From an uncultured Faecalibacterium sp. (GTDB lineage Bacteria > Bacillota > Clostridia > Oscillospirales > Ruminococcaceae), in NCBI GenBank assembly GCA_937907025.1, contig CALESJ010000049.1:25550-89549 (forward strand): DNA of 64,000 nucleotides. Direction: 5' to 3'. The notes under the pieces are model-generated. The model was not told the DNA's origin, did no database searches, and was given only the letters and a program-made list of their open reading frames with translations. Shown here piece after piece: positions 17,041 to 26,163 of this stretch (positions are counted from its first letter, which is position 1; each line of letters starts with the position of its first letter). Position numbers and translations under genes: made by a program.

Positions 17041-17048
17041 AAAAAGCA

Positions 17049-17660
17049 TTATCCGTTTTTCTGATTCTTGATGACCTTGAGGCGGCTGAACTCCTCGCGC
17101 TCCTTCTCAGACAGCGCTTCGTCGATGACCTTGATGGTGGATTCCATCTGCGGGATCTGCACGTTGCCCAGAGCGTTGGCACGCTTCTGCGTCTTGCGGA
17201 TGGCTTCCGCCAGGCGCAGGACACTGGTTTCCACCTCGGCCAGTTCCACGGTCAGCTTCTTGACTTCGTTGAACTTGAAGTAGGCATTGTCCAGCAGACC
17301 GTTGGTGGATTCCAGGCCGTAATACAGGCCCAGAGGGGCGGTGGGCTCCAGCTTGACGGTGGGCAGTTCCACGCCCATGACGCTGCGGAGCTCAATGTCC
17401 AGCCCGTGTTCCACCGGCACGCTGGCCGTGAACTCGCCCACCGAGCCCAGCGTGATGTTGGCACGCTGCAAAGCATCGTAGGCTTCGGCATAGGACGCAC
17501 TGATCTTATCCTGAATCGACGCGGCACGGTCGATCAGGCGCATCATCTCGCGCACCAGAATGTTGCGCTTGCGGTCCATCAGTTCATAGCCCTGTTCGGC
17601 CAGCGCCAGACTGCGCTTGGTGGCCATCAGGTTGGATTTAGTGGGAAAAACCTGCTGCAC
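17049..17660 (-). CDS. atpD: V-type ATP synthase subunit D
   Basis: Central-stalk subunit D of 203 residues, mostly helical. It couples rotation of the A3B3 head to the membrane ring. The start MQQVFPTKSNLMATKRSLALAEQGYELMDRKRNILVREMM is a textbook V-ATPase D N-terminus, and the coiled-coil second half ends in a basic tail. The start codon is GTG at 17660, with AGGTGA six bases upstream. It is the last gene of the nine-gene operon, 41 bases after atpB. Confidence 0.93.
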   Translation of the reverse strand: MQQVFPTKSNLMATKRSLALAEQGYELMDRKRNILVREMMRLIDRAASIQDKISASYAEAYDALQRANITLGSVGEFTASVPVEHGLDIELRSVMGVELPTVKLEPTAPLGLYYGLESTNGLLDNAYFKFNEVKKLTVELAEVETSVLRLAEAIRKTQKRANALGNVQIPQMESTIKVIDEALSEKEREEFSRLKVIKNQKNG

Positions 17661-17701
17661 GATGAATCACCTGCCTTTGCCGGAAAATTGGTGTACGGAC
17701 A

Positions 17702-19129
17702 TTATTCCGCCTTGGCGGCGTGCTGGGCATCCAGCATGGCCTGGCGCTGCTGACGGCGCTTGCGGGCCGGCTCGTAGTAGGTATCCAGCGGCTGGTCGTC
17801 GCAGCGGTCCAGAGCGGCACGGGGCAGCCCGGCCAGCAGTTCCCAGCCCAGGTCCAGGGTTTCTTCCATGGACCGGTTGGTGTTGCCCTGGCCGATGAAG
17901 CGGTGCTCGAATTCGCGGCCGAACTGCATCAGCAGCTTGTCGCTCTCGGACAGTTCCTCTTCACCGATAACGCTGGCCAGTGCCTTGGCGTCCTGCACCT
18001 TGGCGTAGCAGGCGAACAGCTGGTTGGCCAGGGTGACATGGTCCTCACGGGTGTAGCCGGCGCCAATGCCGTCCTTCATCAAACGGGACAGGCTTGGCAG
18101 AACGGCCACGGGCGGATAGATGCCGGTGGCGTCCATGGAACGGTCCAGCACGATCTGACCTTCGGTGATGTAGCCGGTCAGGTCAGGGATGGGGTGGGTG
18201 ATGTCGTCGCCGGGCATGGTCAGGATGGGGATCTGGGTCACAGAACCGTTGCTGCCCTTGATGATGCCGGCGCGCTCGTACAGGCTGGCCAGGTCGGAAT
18301 ACAGGTAGCCGGGGAAGCCTTTACGGGCGGGAATCTCGCCCTTGGAGGAGGAGAACTCACGCAGGGCTTCGCAGTAGCTGGTCATATCGGTAAGGATAAC
18401 CAGAACGTTCTTGCCCAGGTCGAAGGCCAGGTACTCGGCCACGGTCAGAGCGGCACGCGGGGTGATGATACGCTCGATGATGGGGTCGTTGGCCAGGTTC
18501 AGCAGCATGACCACGCGGTCCATGGCGCCGGTGCTGACAAAGGAATCGCGGAAGTACTCGGCCACGTCGTTCTTGACGCCCATGGCGGCAAAGACGATGG
18601 CGAAGTCGGACCCGTCGGACACGCTGGCCTGCTGCACGATCTGCACGGCCAGTTCATTGTGGCGCATGCCGGAACCGGAGAAGATGGGCAGCTTCTGGCC
18701 GCGGATCAGGGTGGTCAGGCAATCGATGGAGGAGATGCCGGTGTGGATGTAGTTCCGGGGATACACACGGCTGACCGGGTTGATAGGCGCGCCGTTCACG
18801 TCGCGGCGGGCCACCGGGTAGATGTCGCCCTGGCCGTCGATGGGGCGGCCCAGGCCGTCCAGAATACGGCCCGGCAGTTCGGGGGACAGGTCCATCATCA
18901 TGGGATGACCGGTAAAAACGGTGCGGGTGTTCAGCAGGCTCAGGCCGGCGGAACCCTCAAAGACCTGGATGACGCAGCGGTTGCCTTCCACCATGACCAC
19001 ACGGCCGGTGCGGGTGGTACCGTTCTCCAGGCGCAGCTCGACCACTTCGTCATAGCTGACGCCGGGCACGTCGTCCAGCACGACCAGGGAGCCGTTGATC
19101 TGGCTCAGACCAATATGTTCCAGAATCAT
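17702..19129 (-). CDS. atpB: V-type ATP synthase subunit B
   Basis: Regulatory (non-catalytic) nucleotide-binding subunit, 475 residues, normal length. Characteristic segments are SGSGMRHNELAVQIVQQA in place of a true P-loop, FAAMGVKNDVAEYF, ILTDMTSYCEALREFSSSKGEIPARKGFPGYLYSDLASLYERAG, and PILTMPGDDITHPIPDLTGYITEGQ. It overlaps atpA by one base (TAATG), so translation is probably coupled. It works with A as the A3B3 hexamer in the cytoplasm. Confidence 0.96.
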   Translation of the reverse strand: MILEHIGLSQINGSLVVLDDVPGVSYDEVVELRLENGTTRTGRVVMVEGNRCVIQVFEGSAGLSLLNTRTVFTGHPMMMDLSPELPGRILDGLGRPIDGQGDIYPVARRDVNGAPINPVSRVYPRNYIHTGISSIDCLTTLIRGQKLPIFSGSGMRHNELAVQIVQQASVSDGSDFAIVFAAMGVKNDVAEYFRDSFVSTGAMDRVVMLLNLANDPIIERIITPRAALTVAEYLAFDLGKNVLVILTDMTSYCEALREFSSSKGEIPARKGFPGYLYSDLASLYERAGIIKGSNGSVTQIPILTMPGDDITHPIPDLTGYITEGQIVLDRSMDATGIYPPVAVLPSLSRLMKDGIGAGYTREDHVTLANQLFACYAKVQDAKALASVIGEEELSESDKLLMQFGREFEHRFIGQGNTNRSMEETLDLGWELLAGLPRAALDRCDDQPLDTYYEPARKRRQQRQAMLDAQHAAKAE

Positions 19130-20916
19130 TACGCATTGCCCCCTTCTTTGCTGCCGGCGCCCGCTCCTGCGGCGGCCAGCTTGGTATCGATCTCGGCGCG
19201 CAGGGCGTCGAAGCGGCTGAAGTCATCGTTGGGGATGTCGTACTTCATCTTGACCAGGGTGTCGAACAGGCCGGTGGCCAGCAGGGTGCTGACCGGCACC
19301 TGCTTGGCAACCAGGGCGCTGCACTTGTCGTACAGGTACAGGATGATCTGCATCATCTTCAGCTGTTTTTCCAGCGGAACATAGGTATCCACCGGATGGA
19401 AAGCGTTCTGCTGCAGGAAGCCCACGCGGATGACGCGGGCGATCTCGATGGTCAGTTTCTGGTCATCGGGCAGAACATCGGAACCGATCAGCTTGACGAT
19501 CTGCATCAGGTTGGTTTCCTGCAGAAGCAGGTCGGCCAGACGGCTGCGGCACTCCATGAAGTCCTTGCCCACATTGTCGTAATACCATTCGGACAGGTCG
19601 CCCAGGTATTCGCTGTAAGAATCGTTCCAGTTGATGGCGGGATAGTGGCGGGCGTAGGCCAGGCTCTTGTCCAGGGCCCAGAAGCAGCGGGTGAAGCGCT
19701 TGGTGTTCTGGGTGACGGGCTCAGAGAAGTCGTTGCCCTGGGGGCTGACAGCGCCGATAACCGACACAGAGCCCTCTTCCCCGCACAGGGTCTTGAAGTA
19801 ACCGGCACGTTCGTAGAACTCAGCCAGGCGGCTGGGCAGGTAGGCCGGGTAGCCTTCGTCGGCGGGCATTTCTTCCAGACGGCCGGAGATCTCACGCAGG
19901 GCTTCAGCCCAGCGGGAGGTGGAGTCGGCCATCATGGCGGCATGGTAGCCCATGTCGCGGTAGTATTCGGCCAGCGTGATGCCGGTGTAGATGGAGGCCT
20001 CACGGGCGGCCACAGGCATGTTGGACGTGTTGGCGATGAGCACGGTACGGTCCATCAGGCTGTTGCCGGTGCGCGGGTCGGTCAGTTCGCTGAATTCCTG
20101 CAGCGCCTGGGTCATCTCGTTGCCGCGTTCGCCGCAGCCGACGTAGATGATGATGTCGGCGTCGCACCACTTGGCCAGCTGGTGCTGGGTCATGGTCTTG
20201 CCGGTACCGAAACCGCCGGGGATGGCGGCGGCGCCGCCCTTGGCGATGGGGAACATGGTATCAATGACACGTTCACCGGTGATCAGGGGCTTGGGCGAAG
20301 TCATACGCTCTGCCGCCGGGCGGGGCGTACGGATGGGCCATTTCTGGCACAGGGTCAGGGTGTGTTCCTTGCCGGAAGCATCCTTGACCTTGGCGATGGG
20401 CTCTTCCACGGTGTACTGGCCGTTTTCCGCCACCCAGGTGACGGTGCAGCGGCTGTACATGGGCGAAAGCATGCAGCGATGGGTGACGGCCGGGGTTTCC
20501 GGGCAGGTGGCATAGACCTGACCGGGGTTCAGGGTATCCCCGGGTTTGACGGTGACGGTGACATCCCACTTCTTTTCCACATCCAGGGCAGGTGCCTGGG
20601 CGCCGCGGCCGATAAAGCTGCCGCTGGCAGCTTCGATGGCGGGCAGCGGACGCTGGATACCATCATAGATGTTGCGCAGGATGCCGGGGCCCAGGGTGAC
20701 GGACAGCGGGGCGCCGGTGGGTTCCACGGGTTCGCCGGGGCGCAGGCCGCCGGTTTCTTCGTAAACCTGGATGGTGGCGGCGTCCGCATCCAGACGGATG
20801 ACTTCGCCGACCAGGCGCTGGTTGCCGACATGGACCATCTCCATCATCGACAGCCCCGTGCGGCCCTTGACGGTGACCACCGGGCCGTTGATGCTGTATA
20901 GTTTATAGGTTTGCAT
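19129..20916 (-). CDS. atpA: V-type ATP synthase subunit A (catalytic)
   Basis: Catalytic subunit of 595 residues. The P-loop is GGFGTGKT (about residue 230), followed by the family's QHQLAKW, GCGERGNEMTQ with the catalytic Glu, and the Walker B region AMMADSTSRWAEALREISGRLEEMPADEGYPAYL. The long insert typical of subunit A against F-type beta precedes the P-loop. The reaction is ATP synthesis or hydrolysis coupled to H+ or Na+ translocation. GGAAGG precedes the ATG. Confidence 0.97.
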   Translation of the reverse strand: MQTYKLYSINGPVVTVKGRTGLSMMEMVHVGNQRLVGEVIRLDADAATIQVYEETGGLRPGEPVEPTGAPLSVTLGPGILRNIYDGIQRPLPAIEAASGSFIGRGAQAPALDVEKKWDVTVTVKPGDTLNPGQVYATCPETPAVTHRCMLSPMYSRCTVTWVAENGQYTVEEPIAKVKDASGKEHTLTLCQKWPIRTPRPAAERMTSPKPLITGERVIDTMFPIAKGGAAAIPGGFGTGKTMTQHQLAKWCDADIIIYVGCGERGNEMTQALQEFSELTDPRTGNSLMDRTVLIANTSNMPVAAREASIYTGITLAEYYRDMGYHAAMMADSTSRWAEALREISGRLEEMPADEGYPAYLPSRLAEFYERAGYFKTLCGEEGSVSVIGAVSPQGNDFSEPVTQNTKRFTRCFWALDKSLAYARHYPAINWNDSYSEYLGDLSEWYYDNVGKDFMECRSRLADLLLQETNLMQIVKLIGSDVLPDDQKLTIEIARVIRVGFLQQNAFHPVDTYVPLEKQLKMMQIILYLYDKCSALVAKQVPVSTLLATGLFDTLVKMKYDIPNDDFSRFDALRAEIDTKLAAAGAGAGSKEGGNA

Positions 20917-20940
20917 GGTGATCCTTCCCTCTTTGTTACC

Positions 20941-21525
20941 TTACAGCGCGATCTCCAGCCCCGCGTTCTCCAGGAACCAGGGGCGCTGAGCCGCCAGACG
21001 GGCAGCCAGCGTATCGTCGGCTGCCAGGGAGGCGGACGGGTTCTCAGCGCGCAGACCGCCCAGCGTGTTGGCGGCGTCTTCCTGCACGGTGCAGCCGGCA
21101 GGCAGATCGGTCAGCAGCGGCAGGTCGGCCGCACGGGCATACAGCACGGTGCCTTCACCCAGGCGCTTGGCCAGGGAGGCGGCGCTGGCACGCAGCCAGG
21201 GGCCGTAATCGTCGGTGCGGGTAAAGTCGGCCAGTTTCTGCTGTGCCTTGGCAAACACATCGTCGGCCAATGCAGCGCGGCGGGCTGCCAGCTCGCCGCG
21301 GGCTTCGGTGCGCGCAGCGCTCAAAGCGCGGTTGGCCTGGGTCTTGGCGCGGGCCGTTTCAAACGCAACGGTGGATTCCGCGCGTGCCGCCTCCGTCTTT
21401 TGGGCTTCGCTGAGCGCTGCCTCGATTTCGGCGTCGGTCTTTTCACGGATTTCGGCGCACTGGCGTTCTCCCTCGGCCCGGATGGACGCGAGGAACTGTT
21501 CGGCGCGGACGTTCAATTCCAGCAT
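20941..21525 (-). CDS. atpE: V-type ATP synthase subunit E
   Basis: Peripheral-stalk subunit of 194 residues. The N-terminal two thirds is a long alanine/glutamate/arginine-rich coiled coil (AEQFLASIRAEGERQCAEIREKTDAEIEAAL...), and the C-terminal third is a small globular head. The assignment comes from position between F and A and from this architecture; sequence similarity is weak, as usual for the subunit. The ATG at 21525 is preferred, with GGGGGTG upstream; an in-frame TTG at 21540 would overlap that SD. Confidence 0.82.
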   Translation of the reverse strand: MLELNVRAEQFLASIRAEGERQCAEIREKTDAEIEAALSEAQKTEAARAESTVAFETARAKTQANRALSAARTEARGELAARRAALADDVFAKAQQKLADFTRTDDYGPWLRASAASLAKRLGEGTVLYARAADLPLLTDLPAGCTVQEDAANTLGGLRAENPSASLAADDTLAARLAAQRPWFLENAGLEIAL

Positions 21526-21599
21526 ATGGTACACCCCCAAAAAACGAATTTGTGTGGTAGTTCGGTCCCGGAACCGCCGGGCCGGGCGAAGCGCATCTG

Positions 21600-21908
21600 T
21601 CAGACTTTGATGCCGATGGCTTCGCGGATATAACGGGTGATGCGGTCCTTGCCGGCGGCGGAACCGCCGGTGGAAGGCACCGTGACCAGCAGAGGACCGC
21701 CCGGGTTGCCCAGAACGGGGTCCAGTGCCTCGGTGTAGGCTTCGGCGATCTTCTCGGTGACGAGGATCATGCCGATGTCCTTCTGCTGGGCAATGGACTG
21801 CAGCGCGGCGCGGACATCGGCCTCGCTGCGGGCGACGGTCCCCTCGATGCCGGCCAGGCGCAGCCCGTTCATGGCATCGGAGTTATCACTGATGAGATAA
21901 AAGCGCAT
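21600..21908 (-). CDS. atpF: V-type ATP synthase subunit F
   Basis: Small 102-residue central-stalk subunit. It shows the family's start MRFYLISDNSDAMNGLRLAGIEG and the internal DIGMILVTEKIAEAY, ending in a basic ITRYIREAIGIKV helix that contacts subunit D. It lies four bases downstream of atpK, in the same operon. Confidence 0.9.
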   Translation of the reverse strand: MRFYLISDNSDAMNGLRLAGIEGTVARSEADVRAALQSIAQQKDIGMILVTEKIAEAYTEALDPVLGNPGGPLLVTVPSTGGSAAGKDRITRYIREAIGIKV

Positions 21909-21912
21909 TGTT

Positions 21913-22290
21913 TTACACCAGCTTGCTCAGGATCATGATGGAGATGACCAGGCCGTACAGAGCGATGGATTCGCCCAGGGCGACGAAGATCAGGCTCTTA
22001 CCGAAGGTCTTGGGGTTCTCGCTGTTGGCAGCGATGGCAGCGGGGGCGCCGGCGGCAACGGCGATACCACCGCCGATACCGGCCAGGCCGGTGGCCAGGG
22101 CAGCGGCGACCAGGCCGATGCTCAGGCTGGTGTTGTGCTCATTTTCGGGGCTGACTTCCTCAGAAGCGGTGGTCTGGGCGGTGGTGCTGGCGGTGTCGGT
22201 GCCTTCCGCGCTGGCGGCGAAGCAGCCGAAGCAGACCAGGGTAAAGACGATAAACAGAGACGCGATCAGTTTACGAGCGTTGGTTTTCAT
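21913..22290 (-). CDS. atpK: V-type ATP synthase subunit K (proteolipid ring)
   Basis: 125-residue membrane ring subunit. It has one helical hairpin: helix 1 SIGLVAAALATGLAGIGGGIAVAAGAP, then helix 2 SLIFVALGESIALYGLVISIMIL with the ion-binding Glu107. A signal-peptide-like hydrophobic N-terminus and a Thr/Ser/Glu-rich linker (residues 30-55) precede it. Many bacterial V-type K subunits are double hairpins, so this is the single-hairpin type. The Gln seen in Na+-binding c-rings before the first GxG exit is not apparent, although the ES...Y pattern of helix 2 is, so H+ against Na+ is open. Confidence 0.92.
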   Translation of the reverse strand: MKTNARKLIASLFIVFTLVCFGCFAASAEGTDTASTTAQTTASEEVSPENEHNTSLSIGLVAAALATGLAGIGGGIAVAAGAPAAIAANSENPKTFGKSLIFVALGESIALYGLVISIMILSKLV

Positions 22291-22362
22291 GGTAATACCC
22301 TCCTGTGATTGAACGGTTGGTTGTTATGCATAAAGACGGGGCTCGCCGGGCGGCGGGCACAG

Positions 22363-24303
22363 TCAGGAAGCATCGGTGGGGATAGCAGTGGACGCATCTT
22401 TCAGGTCCAGAGCGCGGAACTTGTGTCCGCCGCCCTGATAGAAGCGGCTGAACATTTCGTAGAATTCCAGACGGATGCCCTGGATGGCGGACAGAAGCGC
22501 TTCCAGTGCAATGACCACAATGTTGCCCAGCACGACGACCACCGGGTTGGCGGGGGTGCCGGCCAGCGTAAAGACGACCATCATCATGCTGGCGTGGACG
22601 ATGACAAAGGCGCCCACACGCAGGAACGAGATGGTGTTGGACAGGTAGCTGAGCACGCTTTCCAGCAGTTCGAAGAAGTTCTGCATCAGATAGCCGCCCC
22701 AGCCGTCGGCAGGCCGCCAGTCGGGGTCGCCGTTGACCATGGGTGCCAGCACACCCGCAAAGAGCAGGGTGACCAGGCCCAGGACCAGCAGGATGGCGGC
22801 CAGCCACACCGGCATGAAGACGGTGGCGCCCATGAAGGCGCTGATCAGGTCCACACCGGCCACATAGGTGATGACGCCCACCACGCCGTTGGTGCCGAAC
22901 AGCACATCACCGGTATGGCCCTGCTTGGCCTGGGTGTAGATGTTCATGCCCATAGCGGCCAGCACCAGGACCACGCCGATGTACACGGCGAAGAGCAGGA
23001 TGCTGGTGATGGAATCCATGACGGACACCGGTTTGCCGGCCATGCCCAGCGCCTGGTACAGCGGGTCAAGGACTTCCTCAAACCCGAAGACCGAGCCGTA
23101 GACGAACCCTGCTACCGTACTGGCAATGCCGCAGGGGATCATCAGGTGAAACAGCGGATTTTTTTTGACCTTCCACATAAACAGGCTGAATACGGTAAGT
23201 ACCAGCCCCTGCCCTACGTCGCCGAACATGATGCCGAAAAGCACGGTGAAGGTCACAGCGACGAAAGCGGTCACATCCGTTTCGTCATAGTTGGGCAGTC
23301 CGTACATCTCGACAAAGAACTCAAAAGGGCGGAAAAACCAGGCATTGCGCAGCTTGGTTGGCGGTGTATGACGACCGGCCTTGTCGGGGTCGTCGACGGT
23401 GACACGGATGCTGGGGATGGACTTGGCCAGATCGGTGATTTCGTTGATCTGGGAAGCGGGCACCCAGCCCACGCAGAAGAAGTGCGCCCCCTTTACGGCC
23501 GCGTACTGGCGCAGGCTGAACACAGCCGCGTTGTAGCGGGCCCCGTTATAAATGACAGTGACCTTTTCCAGGTTTTCCTGCCAGACCTGACGCAGGCGTT
23601 CGTCCAGGTTATCGATGCTCTGCTGCACGACTTCCAGGTTCTCGCGGAAGTGCTCCACGATCTCCTCCGGGCTGCCGGCAGCGCCGGGCACGCGCAGAGG
23701 CTCGAAGAACAGCATGGAGAAGATGCCGTCGGTTTCCTGTGCCTTGCTGCGCGGCGTCATGTAAACGCCCCAGTAGCCGTCAGCCGTCTGGCTGCAGGGC
23801 ACGAACAGGATGTAGGGGTCATCGGCGTAGCTGCTCATGAGCTTGTTGTAGCCAGCCTTGGGCAGGAAGCCGAACCGGACCTTGACATGCTTGCAGTTGC
23901 CGATGTCATCAATGTTGGCTTTCAGGCTCAGGAAATGGCTGTACTGGTCAATACCTTCCTGGCACAGCTTCTGCTGTTCCAGCAGGCTGGACTTTTCATT
24001 GCGCAGCGCGTCAATGCGCTGGGTCAGGCTGTCCAGGAATTCCTTCGTGTTGGGGTCTGCCGGGGTCTTTTCCGGCGTGGTGTCCGGCAGCTCCTGGCCG
24101 ACCTCCTTGGCCAGCGTTTCCACACGCTGCACCAGCGGCGTGTAGGGGTCCTCCTCATTCAGCGGGGCATAGCCCAGTGAGGTGGACATGTACTCGGTCG
24201 CGGGCTCCAGCCCGAACCGTCCGTCCAGACAGCAGGCGCCCAAGAATTCGTCCAGGTGCGGCAGGGTGCCCTGCACATGGACCAGCTTCATGCGTTCGAC
24301 CAA
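22363..24303 (-). CDS. atpI: V-type ATP synthase subunit I (a subunit)
   Basis: 646-residue stator/ion-channel subunit. Residues 1-320 are the soluble arm with coiled coils (TQRIDALRNEKSSLLEQQKL, ENLEVVQQSIDNLDERLRQVW). Residues 335-620 contain about eight membrane segments, opening with FVAVTFTVLFGIMFGDVGQGL, a V-ATPase I signature; the translocation-path helix region SYLSNTISFLRVGAFVIVHASM is present. The start is TTG at 24303, ten bases after GGGAGG; the in-frame ATG four codons later is too far from the SD. The gene starts one base after the atpC stop. Confidence 0.95.
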   Translation of the reverse strand: MVERMKLVHVQGTLPHLDEFLGACCLDGRFGLEPATEYMSTSLGYAPLNEEDPYTPLVQRVETLAKEVGQELPDTTPEKTPADPNTKEFLDSLTQRIDALRNEKSSLLEQQKLCQEGIDQYSHFLSLKANIDDIGNCKHVKVRFGFLPKAGYNKLMSSYADDPYILFVPCSQTADGYWGVYMTPRSKAQETDGIFSMLFFEPLRVPGAAGSPEEIVEHFRENLEVVQQSIDNLDERLRQVWQENLEKVTVIYNGARYNAAVFSLRQYAAVKGAHFFCVGWVPASQINEITDLAKSIPSIRVTVDDPDKAGRHTPPTKLRNAWFFRPFEFFVEMYGLPNYDETDVTAFVAVTFTVLFGIMFGDVGQGLVLTVFSLFMWKVKKNPLFHLMIPCGIASTVAGFVYGSVFGFEEVLDPLYQALGMAGKPVSVMDSITSILLFAVYIGVVLVLAAMGMNIYTQAKQGHTGDVLFGTNGVVGVITYVAGVDLISAFMGATVFMPVWLAAILLVLGLVTLLFAGVLAPMVNGDPDWRPADGWGGYLMQNFFELLESVLSYLSNTISFLRVGAFVIVHASMMMVVFTLAGTPANPVVVVLGNIVVIALEALLSAIQGIRLEFYEMFSRFYQGGGHKFRALDLKDASTAIPTDAS

Positions 24304-24304
24304 A

Positions 24305-25396
24305 TCAACTCACCCTCCCTTTCTCGTTGTCTGCGTGGCAGCCGACCACCATGGTCAGCAGCTCATCGGCAGGCATATGGTAATGAACGCCCTCGATAAT
24401 ATGATCAAGGTTTTTAACCTCGCACCGGGCCAGGTAGGTATAACACAACATGACCAGGCTGGGGTCGGTGGAAAAGCGCAGCCATTTTTCGCACCAGTCG
24501 TACTGGTACATCTGCAGGCCTTCCTTCAGGACGTGGAACTGGTACCGCCGCAGCGCACGGCCATAGCGGTTCTTATCCAGCGCGGCGCGGAAGGCGTCGA
24601 TGTCCTTCGCGCCCAGCATGGCGTTCCATTCCGCCTCACTGAGGTTGGTGCAGTCGCGCCGGGCAGCGGCATCCACCGCCGCCACAGACGCGTTCATGCG
24701 GATCAGGCGGGCTGCGTTAGAAATGGCGGCTGCGTCACACTCCAGCGCAACGTAATCCCGCACGCTCGGTTCCGCGCCGGGAGCGGAAGGACCGCTCTGG
24801 CCCGGCGCCAGGGCCACCAGCGCCTTGTGGCGCCAGGTTTCCAGGTACGGTTCGGCGTGCACCAGCAGCTTGGAGCCGTCCGGCAGGTCTGCCAGGGGCG
24901 CCAGCATCTTCTGGTACGGGGTGCCGGCCAAAGCGGCCAGCAGGCTCTTGGCGTCGGTCACCCGGGCCAGGGCGTACAGGTCCACCGTGCAGCGCTGCTG
25001 CAGGAAGTCCGGCAGCTTGAACAGGTAGTCGCCCGGGCGCCCGGCATCCAGGCAGCGCAGGCAGGACAGGATTTCGTCCACCTCGCAGCTGGTGGTGAAG
25101 TAGCCGTACACCAGATGGCCGGAGGAGAGCTCGTAGCGGCACAGGCTGTCGTACCGGTCAAAGATGGCCTGGCGCAGCAGTGCTTCCAGCTGAGCGCGGC
25201 GCGCCGTGGAGGCGTTGACGCTCTTGAGGGCTTCCTCATACATGGGCAGCGCCTTGAGTTCGGCCGCCAGCGCCGACATGGTGCGGCAGGCAGCCAGACG
25301 CTTGTAGTCCGCCGGGGTCAGCCGGCGGCCGTACATGGCGCGCGCCTTGGCCAGGGCCGCGTTACTGGCTCTGGTCTTTGCGGGCAGCTTCAGCAT
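24305..25396 (-). CDS. atpC: V-type ATP synthase subunit C
   Basis: 363-residue AC39/subunit C protein that links the central stalk to the membrane ring. Typical features are the N-terminal NAALAKARAMYGRRLTPADYKRLAACRTM, repeated all-helical blocks and the closing YTYLARCEVKNLDHIIEGVHYHMPADELLTMVV. It overlaps the upstream stalk gene by one base. Its place before atpI, not between E and F as in most clostridial operons, is unusual. Confidence 0.93.
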   Translation of the reverse strand: MLKLPAKTRASNAALAKARAMYGRRLTPADYKRLAACRTMSALAAELKALPMYEEALKSVNASTARRAQLEALLRQAIFDRYDSLCRYELSSGHLVYGYFTTSCEVDEILSCLRCLDAGRPGDYLFKLPDFLQQRCTVDLYALARVTDAKSLLAALAGTPYQKMLAPLADLPDGSKLLVHAEPYLETWRHKALVALAPGQSGPSAPGAEPSVRDYVALECDAAAISNAARLIRMNASVAAVDAAARRDCTNLSEAEWNAMLGAKDIDAFRAALDKNRYGRALRRYQFHVLKEGLQMYQYDWCEKWLRFSTDPSLVMLCYTYLARCEVKNLDHIIEGVHYHMPADELLTMVVGCHADNEKGRVS

Positions 25397-25737
25397 TAAG
25401 CCTCACCCCCGGCACCCGTGCCGGCCAGTGCACGGCGGCACAGTTCGTCCACCCACTGGTCGGTACAGGCTTCGGCCCGCTGCTGCAGGTTCTGTTCCGC
25501 GGCAGCGCGGTTCTTGGCCAGTTCTTCCAGGGCGGCGTTGTTGGCTTCGGACGCCTGCTTGGCGGCGGCATCGGCACGAGCCTTACCGTCGGCAGCGGCC
25601 TTCTCGGCGATATGGCGGCGTTCTTCATCCAACCCGGCCAGCCGGGCGGTGCGCTCGCTTTGCGCTTCGTCGGCCGCCTTGCGCTGGGCGGCGTCCATAT
25701 CCAGGATCGCCTGCATCAATTCGTTCAAATCTTTCAT
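25396..25737 (-). CDS. V-type ATP synthase peripheral-stalk subunit G/H-like
   Basis: 113 residues, almost entirely an Ala/Glu/Arg coiled coil (MKDLNELMQAILDMDAAQRKAADEAQSERTARL... through EQNLQQRAEACTDQWVDELCRRAL). First gene of the V-ATPase operon, where subunit G/H (NtpF-type) is expected, pairing with subunit E in the peripheral stalk. The start at 25737 is preceded by GAGGTG; a longer frame to 25857 has no SD and includes leader hairpins. Function is inferred from position and architecture, since coiled coils carry little family signal. Confidence 0.78.
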   Translation of the reverse strand: MKDLNELMQAILDMDAAQRKAADEAQSERTARLAGLDEERRHIAEKAAADGKARADAAAKQASEANNAALEELAKNRAAAEQNLQQRAEACTDQWVDELCRRALAGTGAGGEA

Positions 25738-25825
25738 AGTCACACCTCGAATAGACGCCTGTGCGGTCTGTCGGCCCCGGCACCGCCCGCAGTCGGCCCC
25801 GCCGGGGAACCTCGCGGCAAACAAG

Positions 25826-25852
25826 GTGCCGAGGGCCGGCGGCCCCCGGCAC
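25826..25852 (-). other. Strong hairpin in the V-ATPase operon leader
   Basis: Twelve-bp arms GTGCCGAGGGCC / GGCCCCCGGCAC with a 3-base loop and one mismatch. It is not followed by a T tract, so it is not a plain terminator. It lies in the 260-base untranslated leader between the promoter at about 26000 and the first gene. No other gene is seen in 25738-26124. Confidence 0.55.
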
Positions 25853-26004
25853 ATCATGCTCTGCCGTGCAGTTTTCGCATCTCACTCTCTCATAAAAAAC
25901 GGAAATGGGGCCGGCCTACACATTTTGGTGTAAACCTGCGCCCCCTTTGCCGCACGGTGAACTTTTCAGCGCACTGCGGACGCCTCGGTTCTTTCCGGGT
26001 CCTA

Positions 26005-26032
26005 ATTATAGCACTCTGCCTAAAGATTGCAA
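26005..26032 (-). promoter_or_regulatory. Promoter of the V-ATPase operon
   Basis: TTGCAA (26027-26032), a 16-base spacer and consensus TATAAT (26005-26010) in an AT-rich patch. Confidence 0.72.
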
Positions 26033-26124
26033 TACTTTTTTGTATAAAGCGTGAAACTGAACAAAAAATTGCAGTTTTTGGAGTTTCCTCTTACGAAAAA
26101 TTAGACAACAATTCAATGCTCTTC

Positions 26125-26158
26125 AAAAAAGAAAGCCCGACAAAAGAGTCGGACTTTC
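26125..26158 (-). terminator. Terminator of the pullulanase gene
   Basis: 10-bp stem AAAGCCCGAC / GTCGGACTTT with a 6-base loop and TTTTTT on the minus strand, beginning six bases after the stop codon. Confidence 0.88.
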
Positions 26159-26163
26159 GATTT

